From NCBI GenBank assembly GCA_947074235.1, contig CAMTOV010000006.1:1-45716 (forward strand): 45,716 nt of DNA. The letters run 5' to 3'. How positions within the stretch are numbered: position 1 is the first letter of the stretch; every line of letters starts with the position of its first letter. The stretch is from an uncultured Bacteroides sp. (lineage in GTDB: Bacteria > Bacteroidota > Bacteroidia > Bacteroidales > Bacteroidaceae). Below, piece after piece: positions 9,040 to 17,597 of this stretch. The notes below the pieces were generated by a model, which saw only the letters and a list, made by a program, of their open reading frames with translations, was not told where the DNA came from and did no database searches. The translations under genes were made by a program, and so were the position numbers.

Positions 9040-9047
9040 CAAAGATA
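9040..9047 (-). promoter_or_regulatory. Candidate -7 box for the DUF3332 gene
   Basis: Leftward TATCTTTG matches TAnnTTTG exactly, about 52 bp upstream of the ATG at 8987. No clear -33 TTTG is seen at 19-21 nt. Confidence 0.45.
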
Positions 9048-9160
9048 TTGATTATTGCATAGCTATGTTAAGCAATGACAATATTATAATATTTTTTTAG
9101 AATTTGATACTGAAAAATAATGTGTGGAGTTGATGAGAGAGAAGAGGAAAGAAAAAAAAG

Positions 9161-9247
9161 CGGAAGCTGGGGGATTCGAACCCCCGGTACGGTTGCCCGT
9201 ACGTCAGTTTAGCAAACTGGTGGTTTCAGCCACTCACCCAAACTTCC
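9161..9247 (-). tRNA. tRNA-Ser (anticodon GCU)
   Basis: Read leftward the 87-nt sequence folds as a class II tRNA. The 7-bp acceptor stem is GGAAGTT paired with AGCTTCC (one G-T pair). The anticodon loop TTGCTAA carries GCU (bases 9213-9211), reading AGC/AGU serine codons. The variable arm is long (ACGTACGGG-CAA-CCGTAC), as expected for tRNA-Ser. The T-arm is GGGGGTTCGAATCCCCC. The discriminator base is G, as in serine tRNAs, and CCA is not encoded. A run of T residues follows the 3' end (9160-9152), probably aiding termination. Confidence 0.97.
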
Positions 9248-9282
9248 TTTCTTTTTGTGACATGCATTTCTCAAATGCGTTG

Positions 9283-9314
9283 CAAATATATGTGATTGTT
9301 TTGTAGTATGCAAA
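9283..9314 (-). promoter_or_regulatory. Promoter of tRNA-Ser
   Basis: Leftward TTTG at 9314-9311 and TATATTTG at 9290-9283 match the Bacteroidetes -33/-7 consensus, with a 20-nt spacer. The predicted start lies about 30 nt before the mature 5' end at 9247. Confidence 0.75.
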
Positions 9315-9484
9315 TCTTTGCAACTCTTTTTTGCCTTATTTATGGGGATAATTACATAACTATCTAGGTTTCAAAGAGAAAAATAATTCATTTTTTTAAT
9401 AATATATTTCATGCTTATTTCAATACACATTATAATATAAAGAAAGGCTAATGGTATGCGATTAGCTCATTTCAATCATAAAAC

Positions 9485-9570
9485 AAATCTTAATCATTTT
9501 ACAACTTAAACCTTAACATTTAATTTGTAGAATGATTAAATTAACAAGATAAAATGAGATAGTTATAAAG
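9485..9570. repeat. Dispersed palindromic intergenic repeat, copy 1
   Basis: By hand alignment without gaps, 65 of 86 positions match the sequence at 21686-21771. Within this copy TTAATCATTTTACAA (9490-9504) pairs with 9525-9539 with one mismatch (G-U in RNA), giving a 15-bp stem with a 20-nt loop. The short motif TTAA(t)CATTTTAC occurs four times, twice on each strand. It begins 17 nt past the stop codon of the MFS gene. The rest of the 339-bp gap 9248-9586 holds the tRNA-Ser promoter and otherwise plain AT-rich DNA. Confidence 0.7.
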
Positions 9571-9586
9571 CTAGTATAATATTAAT

Positions 9587-10762
9587 CTAAGAAGTGATTG
9601 TTTTTTTTAATCTGCTAGCAAAGTAAACTAAGTATATGATGCCTATCAGCAATACAGTAATTGAACTGTGCAACCCAATATAATCGAGTGCAATGCCCAT
9701 GAAGATAGGAAATATGGCGCCCCCAAATTGTCCCATAATCATCAAGATAGATATTTTATTTTTCAAATCAGGATATCTCACAATAGCCTGCGATATGATA
9801 ACAGGAAACAAACTTGCATTTCCTACACCAACTATTGCGATAAATATGCATAAGCCTATTTTGGTTGATACAAAATAAAGCCCTACTACACCAATCAGCA
9901 GTAATATTACACTTATATAGAAGAAAATTCGCTTAGATATTTTATTAATGATAAAAGTCCACACCAAACCACCCGACAATCTGGCTATAAAATATAAACC
10001 CGACGCAAAAGAGGCAGCCTCGAGTGTAATGCCTAGCTTATACATCAATAATTTGGGGGCCACGGTATTTGTTCCAATATCTATTCCTACATGGCACATC
10101 ACCGCAATAAATGATAATAGGATAAGTGGCATTTTAAGCAACTTCAAACTAGAGAAATATACAGGAGACTCATCTCCTGGTTTTTCTTTTTCAATCTTGG
10201 TAAATGCTAGAAGCAATAAAGAGAAAATCGTAATAACAAAATAAGCTAGAAACAAAACACGCCAACCCAAACCAAAGAAGTGTTTAAAATGCACAGCTCC
10301 AATCATTGCTACATATGGAGCCACAAAGCAAGAGAAGGTTTTAACAAACTCACCAAATGTGAGATGAATGGCAAGTTTTTCGGTTCGAATAATATTGGAG
10401 AAGAGAGGATATGCTGAAGATTGAAGACAGACATTACTGATGCCCAATACAACAAAACAAATCACCATATATGTGTAAGACACTTTGAACAGTGGAATAA
10501 GTGTAGCCAAAGCCAAAATAGCCATACTTAGCAATACCATGTTCTTGCGCCCTATCCTATTCATTAATATGCCCGTTGGAATGGTACATATCAAAAACCA
10601 CACATAGACTAAAGATGGCAATATATTGGCTTTGGTATCTGAAAGATGCAAAGATACTTTTATGTAATTGGAGGCTATACCTACCATTTCAATCGACCCC
10701 ATCACAAAGAAGCAGAACATGATGGAAACAATTTGGAATCTCAAATAAGTATCTTTGCCCAT
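9587..10762 (-). CDS. MFS transporter, FucP-like
   Basis: A 391-residue inner-membrane protein with about 12 hydrophobic segments. After the first helices it has the MFS loop signature in the form GILMNRIGRKN (about residue 65). The N-terminal pattern (MGSIEMVGIASNYIKVSLHLSD) resembles the fucose/glucose-galactose:H+ symporter branch common in Bacteroidetes, which would fit sugar uptake, but the substrate cannot be told. It starts 19 bp after the esterase gene stop on the same strand, so both are likely one transcript; import of a de-acylated sugar is a reasonable inference. Confidence 0.88.
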   Translation of the reverse strand: MGKDTYLRFQIVSIMFCFFVMGSIEMVGIASNYIKVSLHLSDTKANILPSLVYVWFLICTIPTGILMNRIGRKNMVLLSMAILALATLIPLFKVSYTYMVICFVVLGISNVCLQSSAYPLFSNIIRTEKLAIHLTFGEFVKTFSCFVAPYVAMIGAVHFKHFFGLGWRVLFLAYFVITIFSLLLLAFTKIEKEKPGDESPVYFSSLKLLKMPLILLSFIAVMCHVGIDIGTNTVAPKLLMYKLGITLEAASFASGLYFIARLSGGLVWTFIINKISKRIFFYISVILLLIGVVGLYFVSTKIGLCIFIAIVGVGNASLFPVIISQAIVRYPDLKNKISILMIMGQFGGAIFPIFMGIALDYIGLHSSITVLLIGIIYLVYFASRLKKTITS

Positions 10763-10781
10763 ATCTGTATATTCTATTTAA

Positions 10782-11654
10782 TTACTCCGGCTCAAAACTT
10801 CGAAGCCAAGCGCTTAGTTCTTCAAGAACTTGATTCTTGTATAGAAAACCTTCACTGATTCCCCATCCATGTCCACCTGTCGGATATATATATAATGCTG
10901 CCGGAACACTTTTGTTGTGCAGTGCTAAATAATAATTCACACCATTAGCCGGTGGCACCACCTTGTCGTCATTGCTATATGCAATAAATGCTCTAGGCGT
11001 GATTTCGTCTATTTGCTTTTCATTGGAATACAAAATTTCTAATTCAGAAGATGGATTATCGCCCAACAAACTGGCACGCGAGCCAAGATGAGTATACTGT
11101 TTATCCATGGTTATAACAGGATACATTAATATCTGGAAGTTGGGTCTTAGAGCTTGTGGAGCGTGTGTAGCAATGGTCGATGCCAAGTGTCCCCCAGCCG
11201 AAAATCCCATAATACCAACATCATTAGGATTTATCCCCCAACTATCTGCATTTTCTCTGATAATTCTCATTGCCTCTTCAGCATCAGAAATAGGAACTTC
11301 CGCATGTCCGCCCTTGGGCATGCGATATTTTAATACAGCTACACCAATACCTAATTTATTAAAATAAGGCGCCCAGTCATATCCTTCATGGTGATAAGCC
11401 AGATGAGTGTATCCACCGCCAGGGCAAATTAAAACAAATCTTCCATTTGGCTTAGCCTGTGTAGGAAGAAATACTTTGATAGAGGGTTTAAAATCTCCCT
11501 TTGATTCATCAAAAGACGATTGACCATTCTGAGTAGGAGCACCATTGGGCCACAAGTCAATTTCGAACGGCGACTTAGGAGATTGAGCACTACCTAAAGA
11601 AGATAATCCAAGCAACATCATTGCCATAATGAGTTTATTGATGCAGGTTTTCAT
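10782..11654 (-). CDS. Secreted alpha/beta-hydrolase, acetyl-xylan-esterase-like
   Basis: A 290-residue protein with a Sec signal peptide (about residues 1-23, ending GSAQS). The alpha/beta-hydrolase features are the oxyanion motif CPGGGYTHLA (about residue 76), nucleophile elbow GFSAGGHLAS (Ser about residue 150), acid in YSNDDKVVPP, and catalytic His in PTGGHGWG. This arrangement is that of periplasmic esterases (BD-FAE/acetyl-xylan esterase-like) which remove acyl groups from plant polysaccharides. It is the first gene of a two-gene unit with the MFS transporter. No glycoside hydrolase or SusCD pair is near, so a dedicated polysaccharide locus is not indicated. Confidence 0.87.
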   Translation of the reverse strand: MKTCINKLIMAMMLLGLSSLGSAQSPKSPFEIDLWPNGAPTQNGQSSFDESKGDFKPSIKVFLPTQAKPNGRFVLICPGGGYTHLAYHHEGYDWAPYFNKLGIGVAVLKYRMPKGGHAEVPISDAEEAMRIIRENADSWGINPNDVGIMGFSAGGHLASTIATHAPQALRPNFQILMYPVITMDKQYTHLGSRASLLGDNPSSELEILYSNEKQIDEITPRAFIAYSNDDKVVPPANGVNYYLALHNKSVPAALYIYPTGGHGWGISEGFLYKNQVLEELSAWLRSFEPE

Positions 11655-11685
11655 GTTTTTCTTAATATTTGATTATACAATAAAG

Positions 11686-11717
11686 CAAACTTAATAAAAA
11701 ATGAAAGTCAGTGCAAA
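11686..11717 (-). promoter_or_regulatory. Promoter of the esterase-MFS unit
   Basis: Leftward TTTG (11717-11714), a 20-nt spacer and TAAGTTTG (11693-11686) match the Bacteroidetes consensus; the ATG is at 11654. It lies in the divergent gap shared with the TolC operon, for which I see no matching box. Confidence 0.7.
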
Positions 11718-11792
11718 CAAATATTTATTTATCTTAATTAATAGTCTGAACAAACTCCTCTACAAGATGTTATATTTTAACAAAAGAAATGT

Positions 11793-13214
11793 ATGAATAA
11801 TATGAATTCTAACTCACGATTTATTGTTATTATTTTAGCGATACTACTTTCGCCTTCCTTGCCAGCACAAGAGAGCCAATCGCTTAGTTTTGAGGAAGCA
11901 TTAAATCTTCTTCAATCAGGAAATCAAAGTTTAAAGATAGCGGATAAAGAAATTGAAATTGCCAAAAGTGAGCGAGATCAACTAAATGCCTTTTGGTATC
12001 CTAGCTTGCAAGCCTCGGGCGCATATACTTTTCTTTCTCAAAAAATTGAAGTCAAAGAGCCATTATCTACTTTCACAAACCCGGCTATCGACTTTGTTCA
12101 CAGCATCCTTCCCAACGATCAAATTATATCAAATTTCTTAAACCAAATAGGCAATAACTCTTTCATTGTTCCATTGGCACCAAGAAACTTGACAACCATT
12201 GATGTAGACGCCGAATGGGTTATCTTTTCGGGTTTAAAAAGAATAAGAGCCACCAAAATAGGAAAAACGATGGTAAACATAGCTCAAGAAAATAGAGGAC
12301 AAATTGATGCTAACCAACGCACACTTCTTGTTGAAGCCTACTATGGATTAAGACTTGCACAACAAGTAGTAGAGGTGCGCAAAGAAACCTACATGGCTTT
12401 CAAAAAACATTATGAAAATGCTCTAAAGCTTGAAGCTACGGGAATGATAGATAAAGCAGGAAGGCTCCTTGCTCAAGTTAATATGGATGAAGCAAAACGC
12501 GAATTAGAGTCTGCCGAAAAAAATGAATCTGTTGTACAGAACACATTGAAAACAATATTAAATGTAGAAGATGATGTAGCAAGCATCACTCCTACCTCTC
12601 CTCTCTTTATCAATGATTCACTACCCTCAAAATATGAACTAATTCAGATACTTGGTACAAACAACTATTTGATAAATCAGTTGAGCCTACAAGAACAAAT
12701 AGCCAAGGAGCAAACTCGTATCGACCAAGCGGGATATATGCCCAACATCGCTTTCTTTGGCAAACAAACGCTCTATTCTCATGGCATTAAAAGTAATCTT
12801 GTGCCTCGCATGATAATAGGCGTAGGATTCACATGGAACTTATTTGATGGTCTTGAGCGTGAAAAAAGAATCAGACAATCTAAACTAACAAGACAAACAT
12901 TGATTCTTGGACAAGAAAAAGCCAAAGATGATTTGATTGTTGGTGTAGATAACTTTTATAGTCAGCTACAAAAATCATTAGATAATGTATCGGCGTTAAA
13001 CTCTACCATAGAGCTCAGCGAAGAGTTGGTAAGAATAAGAAAGAAAGCATTTCTAGAAGGAATGGCTACTTCATTAGAAGTAATAGATGCCGAAAATCTA
13101 CTTTCAAAAGTAAGAGTTGCTCGCTTGGCTGCTTATTATGAATATGATATTGCCTTGATAAACCTATTGGCTCTTTGTGGCACACCCGAGCAGTTTAGCA
13201 ATTATAATAATTAA
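11793..13214 (+). CDS. TolC-family outer-membrane efflux protein
   Basis: A 473-residue outer-membrane channel subunit for tripartite export. Signal peptide about residues 1-26 (ending LPAQ). Two outer-membrane efflux repeats follow: long alpha-helical stretches with the typical starts LSFEEALNLLQSGNQSL and YELIQILGTNNYLINQLSLQ. Conserved points include AYYGLRLAQQ and the GVGFTWNLFDG segment of the barrel region. It is the first gene of a four-gene operon; the HlyD-like adaptor starts 14 bp after its stop. A short ATG pair at the start (MNNMNS) leaves the exact start uncertain by three codons. Confidence 0.93.
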   Translation: MNNMNSNSRFIVIILAILLSPSLPAQESQSLSFEEALNLLQSGNQSLKIADKEIEIAKSERDQLNAFWYPSLQASGAYTFLSQKIEVKEPLSTFTNPAIDFVHSILPNDQIISNFLNQIGNNSFIVPLAPRNLTTIDVDAEWVIFSGLKRIRATKIGKTMVNIAQENRGQIDANQRTLLVEAYYGLRLAQQVVEVRKETYMAFKKHYENALKLEATGMIDKAGRLLAQVNMDEAKRELESAEKNESVVQNTLKTILNVEDDVASITPTSPLFINDSLPSKYELIQILGTNNYLINQLSLQEQIAKEQTRIDQAGYMPNIAFFGKQTLYSHGIKSNLVPRMIIGVGFTWNLFDGLEREKRIRQSKLTRQTLILGQEKAKDDLIVGVDNFYSQLQKSLDNVSALNSTIELSEELVRIRKKAFLEGMATSLEVIDAENLLSKVRVARLAAYYEYDIALINLLALCGTPEQFSNYNN

Positions 13215-13228
13215 AAAACCTACTATAT

Positions 13229-14212
13229 ATGAACTCTAATAGAAGATATTTAACCGTAGCATTTATCATATTGCTTATAGTTGTTGTAATATTTACAGCA
13301 ATAGGATTGATATTTATGAAAAAACAACCACTTGTATTGCAAGGACAAGCAGAAGCTACAGAAATAAGAATTAGTGGTAAACTGCCTGGCAGAATTGATA
13401 CATTCTTGGTAAAAGAGGGTGATTGGGTGAAGAAAGGTGATACATTAGTTATTATCAATAGCCCCACAATAGAGGCTAAGTACAAGCAGGTAGATGCTTT
13501 AAAGCAAGTGGCAGTTGAAGAAAACAAAAAGATTGATGCCGGCACACGAAAGCAAATTGTGGCTACAGCGCTTCAGATATGGAACAAAACAAAAAGTGAC
13601 TTAGATTTAGCTACAATTACATACAATAGAATTTTGACACTTTATAAAGATAGCGTAGTTACCTCTCAACGAAAAGACGAGGTAGAAGCAATGTACAAAG
13701 GTGCTTTAGCCGCCGAAAGAGCTGCACACGAACAATATCAAATGGCTGTTGCAGGAGCGCAATCAGAAGACAGAGCTGCTTCGCAAAGCATGGTAGAAGC
13801 AGCAACTGGTACGGTAGACGAAATAAACTCTATATTGGTAGACGCACGATTGACAGCACCGGAAGATGGGCAAATATGTACTATATTTCCTAAAAGAGGT
13901 GAATTGGTAGCAACTGGCACTCCCATCATGAACTTAATAGTTATGGAAGACGTGCACGTTGTTTTGAATATACGTGAAGATTTAATGCCTGATTTTAAAA
14001 TGGGAGGCACATTTGTTGCAGATGTTCCTGCCATTGCAAAAAAGGATGTTGAGTTTAAAATATATTATATAGCACCTTTAGGTAGCTTTGCTACTTGGAA
14101 ATCGACTAAACAGGTAGGAAGCTATGATATGAGAACTTTCGAAATACATGCATACCCCACTTCAAAAGTTGATGATTTACGTCCAGGAATGTCGGTTCTT
14201 ATAACCATGTAA
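13229..14212 (+). CDS. HlyD/EmrA-type membrane fusion protein
   Basis: A 327-residue periplasmic adaptor linking inner-membrane permeases to the TolC channel. One N-terminal membrane anchor (about residues 8-29). Then come a barrel-sandwich (lipoyl-like) half motif (GKLPGRIDTFLVKEGDWVKKGDTLV), a coiled-coil hairpin (about residues 90-195), the second lipoyl half (ARLTAPEDGQICTIFPKRGE) and a beta-barrel domain ending LRPGMSVLITM. It sits between the TolC gene and two permease genes with short gaps (14 and 19 bp), so it belongs to one export machine. Confidence 0.93.
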   Translation: MNSNRRYLTVAFIILLIVVVIFTAIGLIFMKKQPLVLQGQAEATEIRISGKLPGRIDTFLVKEGDWVKKGDTLVIINSPTIEAKYKQVDALKQVAVEENKKIDAGTRKQIVATALQIWNKTKSDLDLATITYNRILTLYKDSVVTSQRKDEVEAMYKGALAAERAAHEQYQMAVAGAQSEDRAASQSMVEAATGTVDEINSILVDARLTAPEDGQICTIFPKRGELVATGTPIMNLIVMEDVHVVLNIREDLMPDFKMGGTFVADVPAIAKKDVEFKIYYIAPLGSFATWKSTKQVGSYDMRTFEIHAYPTSKVDDLRPGMSVLITM

Positions 14213-14231
14213 GCCTTTTAAAAGCAGAGGG

Positions 14232-15419
14232 ATGGAAGATAATCCAAATACTAAATCACCTTTTCGTAGAGTCTTAAAACGAGAGTTCAACAGAATGGTG
14301 TCGCGTCGAATCTATTTTGGCACTGCTATTGTTTTGCCATTATTTACCTTATTTTTTATGGCAACTATATTTGGAAGTGGCGAAATGGAAAACCTTCCTG
14401 TAGGTATTGTAGACTTAGACAACACAGCTACTTCTCGTTCTATAACGCGCACTATCGAGGCTGTGCCTACGCTACTTGTCACCAAGCATTTTATCAATGA
14501 AATGGAAGCCAGAAGACTTGTACAAACAAAGGATATTTATGGCTACTTAGTCATACCCCACAACTTTGAGCAAGATGCTGTGACAGGCAAAGGCCCTATC
14601 TTGTCTTATTATTATCACTATGCACTTTTAGCTGTAGGAGGCGAAGTAATGGCGGCATTCGAAACAACATTAAAGCCTATGGAGGTAACTCCAATTGCTA
14701 TGGAAGCCGAAGAATTAGGGGTTAGTACAGAAGAGATAGAGACCTTTTTATTACCTATACAAGCATCAGATCATCCAGTATATAATCCAGCCCTCAATTA
14801 TAGTATTTATTTAAGTCAATCTTTCTTCTTTGTATTATTTCAAATTATTATACTACTAGTTACATTGTATGTAGTAGGGTCTGAATTAAAATTCAAAACA
14901 GGCGATGATTGGTTAGGATGTGCCAACAACAATATTGTTACTGCTGTGATTGCAAAAGTATTGCCTTATACTGTTATATTTTGTATTGAGGGAGTATTTG
15001 CCAATTATATCATGTTTCATATTCTACATTTACCCTTCAGTGGCAGTTGGCTGATGCTTAATTTATCTACTATACTGTTTATTTTAGCAACTCAGTCATT
15101 ATCAATATTTATATTTTCTATATTTCCCGCTATTGCACTTATCATTAGCATCATCTCTATGGTAGGTTCATTAGGGGCTACTCTATCTGGCATTACTTTC
15201 CCAGTAGACAATATGTATCCTATTGTACATGATGTGAGTTATCTGCTACCCGTAAGGCATTATACCGAGATTGTGCAAACTATGCTATATACCAACGGCA
15301 GTTATCAGTATTACTGGACATCAATAGTTGTGTTCTTGATATTCCCGTTTCTAGCATTGCTATTATTGCCACGTTTAAAAAAAGCTATAATTAGCCATAA
15401 ATATGATGACATCGAATAA
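14232..15419 (+). CDS. ABC-2-type permease (first of pair)
   Basis: A 395-residue inner-membrane protein of the ABC2_membrane_3/YbhS-YbhR type. It has one N-terminal membrane helix (about residues 28-48), a large periplasmic domain to about residue 190 (with the typical GIVDLDNTATSRSITR), and five or so helices in the C-terminal half. The segment VDNMYPIVHDVSYLLPVRHYTEI is characteristic of the family. Its 3' end overlaps the next permease gene by 17 bp, pointing to translational coupling and a heterodimer. No ATP-binding subunit is encoded in the operon. Confidence 0.9.
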   Translation: MEDNPNTKSPFRRVLKREFNRMVSRRIYFGTAIVLPLFTLFFMATIFGSGEMENLPVGIVDLDNTATSRSITRTIEAVPTLLVTKHFINEMEARRLVQTKDIYGYLVIPHNFEQDAVTGKGPILSYYYHYALLAVGGEVMAAFETTLKPMEVTPIAMEAEELGVSTEEIETFLLPIQASDHPVYNPALNYSIYLSQSFFFVLFQIIILLVTLYVVGSELKFKTGDDWLGCANNNIVTAVIAKVLPYTVIFCIEGVFANYIMFHILHLPFSGSWLMLNLSTILFILATQSLSIFIFSIFPAIALIISIISMVGSLGATLSGITFPVDNMYPIVHDVSYLLPVRHYTEIVQTMLYTNGSYQYYWTSIVVFLIFPFLALLLLPRLKKAIISHKYDDIE

Positions 15420-16599
15420 AAAAGCATTGATACCATTTACTATTGTTCGTGAGTTTCTCACAATCAGTAGGAGCTTTGCTATACTTTTGGTTCTTATCGG
15501 AGGTATATTCATTTATGGTTTATTGTATAACTACATGTATGCGCCAAATCTAGTTACCAATGCCCCAGTAGCAGTAATAGATAGATCGCAAACAAAAATG
15601 AGCCGTCAATTTATTCGTTGGCTTAATGCTACTCCACAAATTAATACCTATAAAGAAGCTACAAGCTTTGTAGAAGCAAAAGAGTGGATGAAAGAAGGAT
15701 TAATACAAGGGATATTATATCTACCAGCCGATTTTGAAACTAGAATCTTTGAAGGCGAAACAGTGACATATCCTTTTTACATCACTACCGATGCCTTTCT
15801 TTACTACGAAGCACTTCAAAAAGCTTGTGCCAATGTAATGCTTGCCATGAATGACGCTTACAGGGCTGATGGTGTTGTATTTCTTCCTCCACAAGGCATT
15901 TTAGCAATAGAAATGGTACAACCTATAGAAGTAGTAGGAACTACTCTTTATAATCATACTCAAGGCTATGGTTCGTATTTAATACCAGCTGTATTGATGA
16001 TTATTATTTTCCAAACATTGAGCATGGTAATTGCCATGATATCTGGAGGAGAATATCAGAAGCGAAATTTAGGTGAGTATTTAAATTTTAATCAAGGCTT
16101 ATGGAAAACAGCTGTTAAGGTTATATCGGGAAAAGCATTTGTATATTGCACAATATACGGGGTGTTTGCATTCTTCTTCTTTGCATTTTTACACAAGATA
16201 TTTAGTATACCATCTATAGGAGATCCGCTATATATCGTTATTATGTTTATACCTTATTTGATGGCTACTTCGTTTTTTATGCTTACACTTTCGTGGTGGT
16301 TTACTGATTCTGAAGCCCCTATTCTGTTGATAGCATTTTTCTCTGTGGGTTTAATTTTCTTATCAGGTGTATCATATCCGCTAGAACTAATGCCTTGGTA
16401 TTGGAAGATGTCACACTTCATATTTCCGGCCACACCTGCCACATTAGCATTAGTAAAAATCAACTCTATGGATGCAAGTATGGCTGATATTAAGCTGGAA
16501 TACTCTACCTTACTAGTACAAGTTGTTTTCTATTTCTGCACAGCTATCTATGTTTATCATAAGAAGTTTGTTAGAGATATCCGCCTAAAAAGAGTATAG
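15403..16599 (+). CDS. ABC-2-type permease (second of pair)
   Basis: A 398-residue paralogue of the preceding permease with the same plan: N-terminal helix (about residues 20-43), periplasmic domain (APVAVIDRSQTKMSRQFIRWL), and six C-terminal helices including GVSYPLELMPWYWK and FPATPATLALVKI. It overlaps the upstream gene by 17 bp, starting ATGATG; either ATG could be used. It closes the four-gene export operon and runs to within 10 bp of the convergent EamA gene. The substrate is unknown; YbhFSR-like relatives export drugs or cations. Confidence 0.9.
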   Translation: MMTSNKKALIPFTIVREFLTISRSFAILLVLIGGIFIYGLLYNYMYAPNLVTNAPVAVIDRSQTKMSRQFIRWLNATPQINTYKEATSFVEAKEWMKEGLIQGILYLPADFETRIFEGETVTYPFYITTDAFLYYEALQKACANVMLAMNDAYRADGVVFLPPQGILAIEMVQPIEVVGTTLYNHTQGYGSYLIPAVLMIIIFQTLSMVIAMISGGEYQKRNLGEYLNFNQGLWKTAVKVISGKAFVYCTIYGVFAFFFFAFLHKIFSIPSIGDPLYIVIMFIPYLMATSFFMLTLSWWFTDSEAPILLIAFFSVGLIFLSGVSYPLELMPWYWKMSHFIFPATPATLALVKINSMDASMADIKLEYSTLLVQVVFYFCTAIYVYHKKFVRDIRLKRV

Positions 16600-16608
16600 G
16601 ATAATAAA

Positions 16609-17496
16609 CTACTGCTTCTTTTCGGCAAAATAGACACCTCCTAATACTAATATTGCACCTATAGAGGCAATCAGAGTAATTTTTTCATTAATCACAATGG
16701 CAGAAGTGATTAATGTCACCAAAGGTATGACGTATATATAATTGGCTGCACAAATTATTCCTAGTTTATTTACTACTATTGTCCATGCAATATAACAAAT
16801 CATAGATGCTAATACTCCTAAAAACAATAAATTGCCAAGAACAACTGGTTGTATAAGCATTGAGCAATCTGTATTTAAAGGATAAATAAAGAAGAATGGA
16901 AGTAAGGTGAGTAAGCCATAAAAGAAGACTTTTCTTGTTAAAAACAAAGTAGAATATTTAGCATTCATCTGTTTTAAAAACAAGCAATAAAAGGCCCACA
17001 TCAAAGCTGCTATCAATGTTAGTATATCGCCCAATGGATTGAGCTGTAAAATGAAGCTACCATTAAACACAATGAGAGCCACACCAAACAAAGCCACAAT
17101 AGAACCAAATATAAATCGAGGTTTAAAAGGTTCTTTCTTATAAAAGAAATAAGAAACAAGTGCCGACAGAATAGGTGTTGTACAAATTATCAAAGCTACA
17201 TTAGAAGCTAAAGTAAATGATAATGCTGTATTTTCGGCAATAAAATAGAAAGAGCCTCCTGTTAGTCCTAATAATACAAACACGCCTTCATCTTTCCAGC
17301 TTTTAGCAAAAAGAGTGCGTGGAGATATAAACCAAATGCCAATATATGCAATTAAAAATCGATAAAATAAGATATCTGTAGGCGAAAGCCCATGGTTGAT
17401 TAATACTTTGGTAGAGACAAATGTAGTACCCCATATAATGACCGTAATAGCAGCTAGTAAATGAAAACCAATAGTAGCTTTACTTGTTGTATTCAT
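16609..17496 (-). CDS. EamA/DMT-family transporter
   Basis: A 295-residue inner-membrane protein with ten predicted helices arranged as two EamA repeats of five. The first repeat carries WGTTFVSTKVLINHGLSP, a typical drug/metabolite transporter start, and the second begins near LNPLGDILTLIAALMWAFY. I take the ATG at 17496 (MNTTSKATIG) instead of one nine codons upstream, because the -7-like box at 17521-17528 would otherwise lie inside or too near the coding region. The substrate is unknown. It is divergent from the MATE gene. Confidence 0.88.
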   Translation of the reverse strand: MNTTSKATIGFHLLAAITVIIWGTTFVSTKVLINHGLSPTDILFYRFLIAYIGIWFISPRTLFAKSWKDEGVFVLLGLTGGSFYFIAENTALSFTLASNVALIICTTPILSALVSYFFYKKEPFKPRFIFGSIVALFGVALIVFNGSFILQLNPLGDILTLIAALMWAFYCLFLKQMNAKYSTLFLTRKVFFYGLLTLLPFFFIYPLNTDCSMLIQPVVLGNLLFLGVLASMICYIAWTIVVNKLGIICAANYIYVIPLVTLITSAIVINEKITLIASIGAILVLGGVYFAEKKQ

Positions 17497-17520
17497 AAAG
17501 ACGTGTTTATAGATATTTGA

Positions 17521-17528
17521 CAAAGGTA
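17521..17528 (-). promoter_or_regulatory. Candidate -7 box for the EamA gene
   Basis: Leftward TACCTTTG matches TAnnTTTG, 24 bp before the chosen ATG. No -33 box is visible. Only 22 bp separate it from the rightward box at 17551, so the two promoters probably interfere. Confidence 0.4.
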
Positions 17529-17550
17529 TACATACTTGAATCGTTTTTCA

Positions 17551-17558
17551 TATCTTTG
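17551..17558 (+). promoter_or_regulatory. Candidate -7 box for the MATE gene
   Basis: TATCTTTG matches TAnnTTTG, 39 bp before the ATG at 17598; the -33 box is not evident. Its position supports the shorter start for the MATE protein. Confidence 0.5.
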
Positions 17559-17597
17559 CACCCCATTTTTTCTATCAATAATACAAATAAATCCATA

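Noticed and set aside
9124-9306. 60-codon rightward open frame
   Set aside because: It lies across the tRNA-Ser gene read in antisense; the apparent protein is translated tRNA.
17517-17597. N-terminal extension of the MATE protein
   Set aside because: The upstream in-frame start lies before a -7 promoter box, and the added residues do not match MATE proteins, which begin near MQGIKDLTHG.
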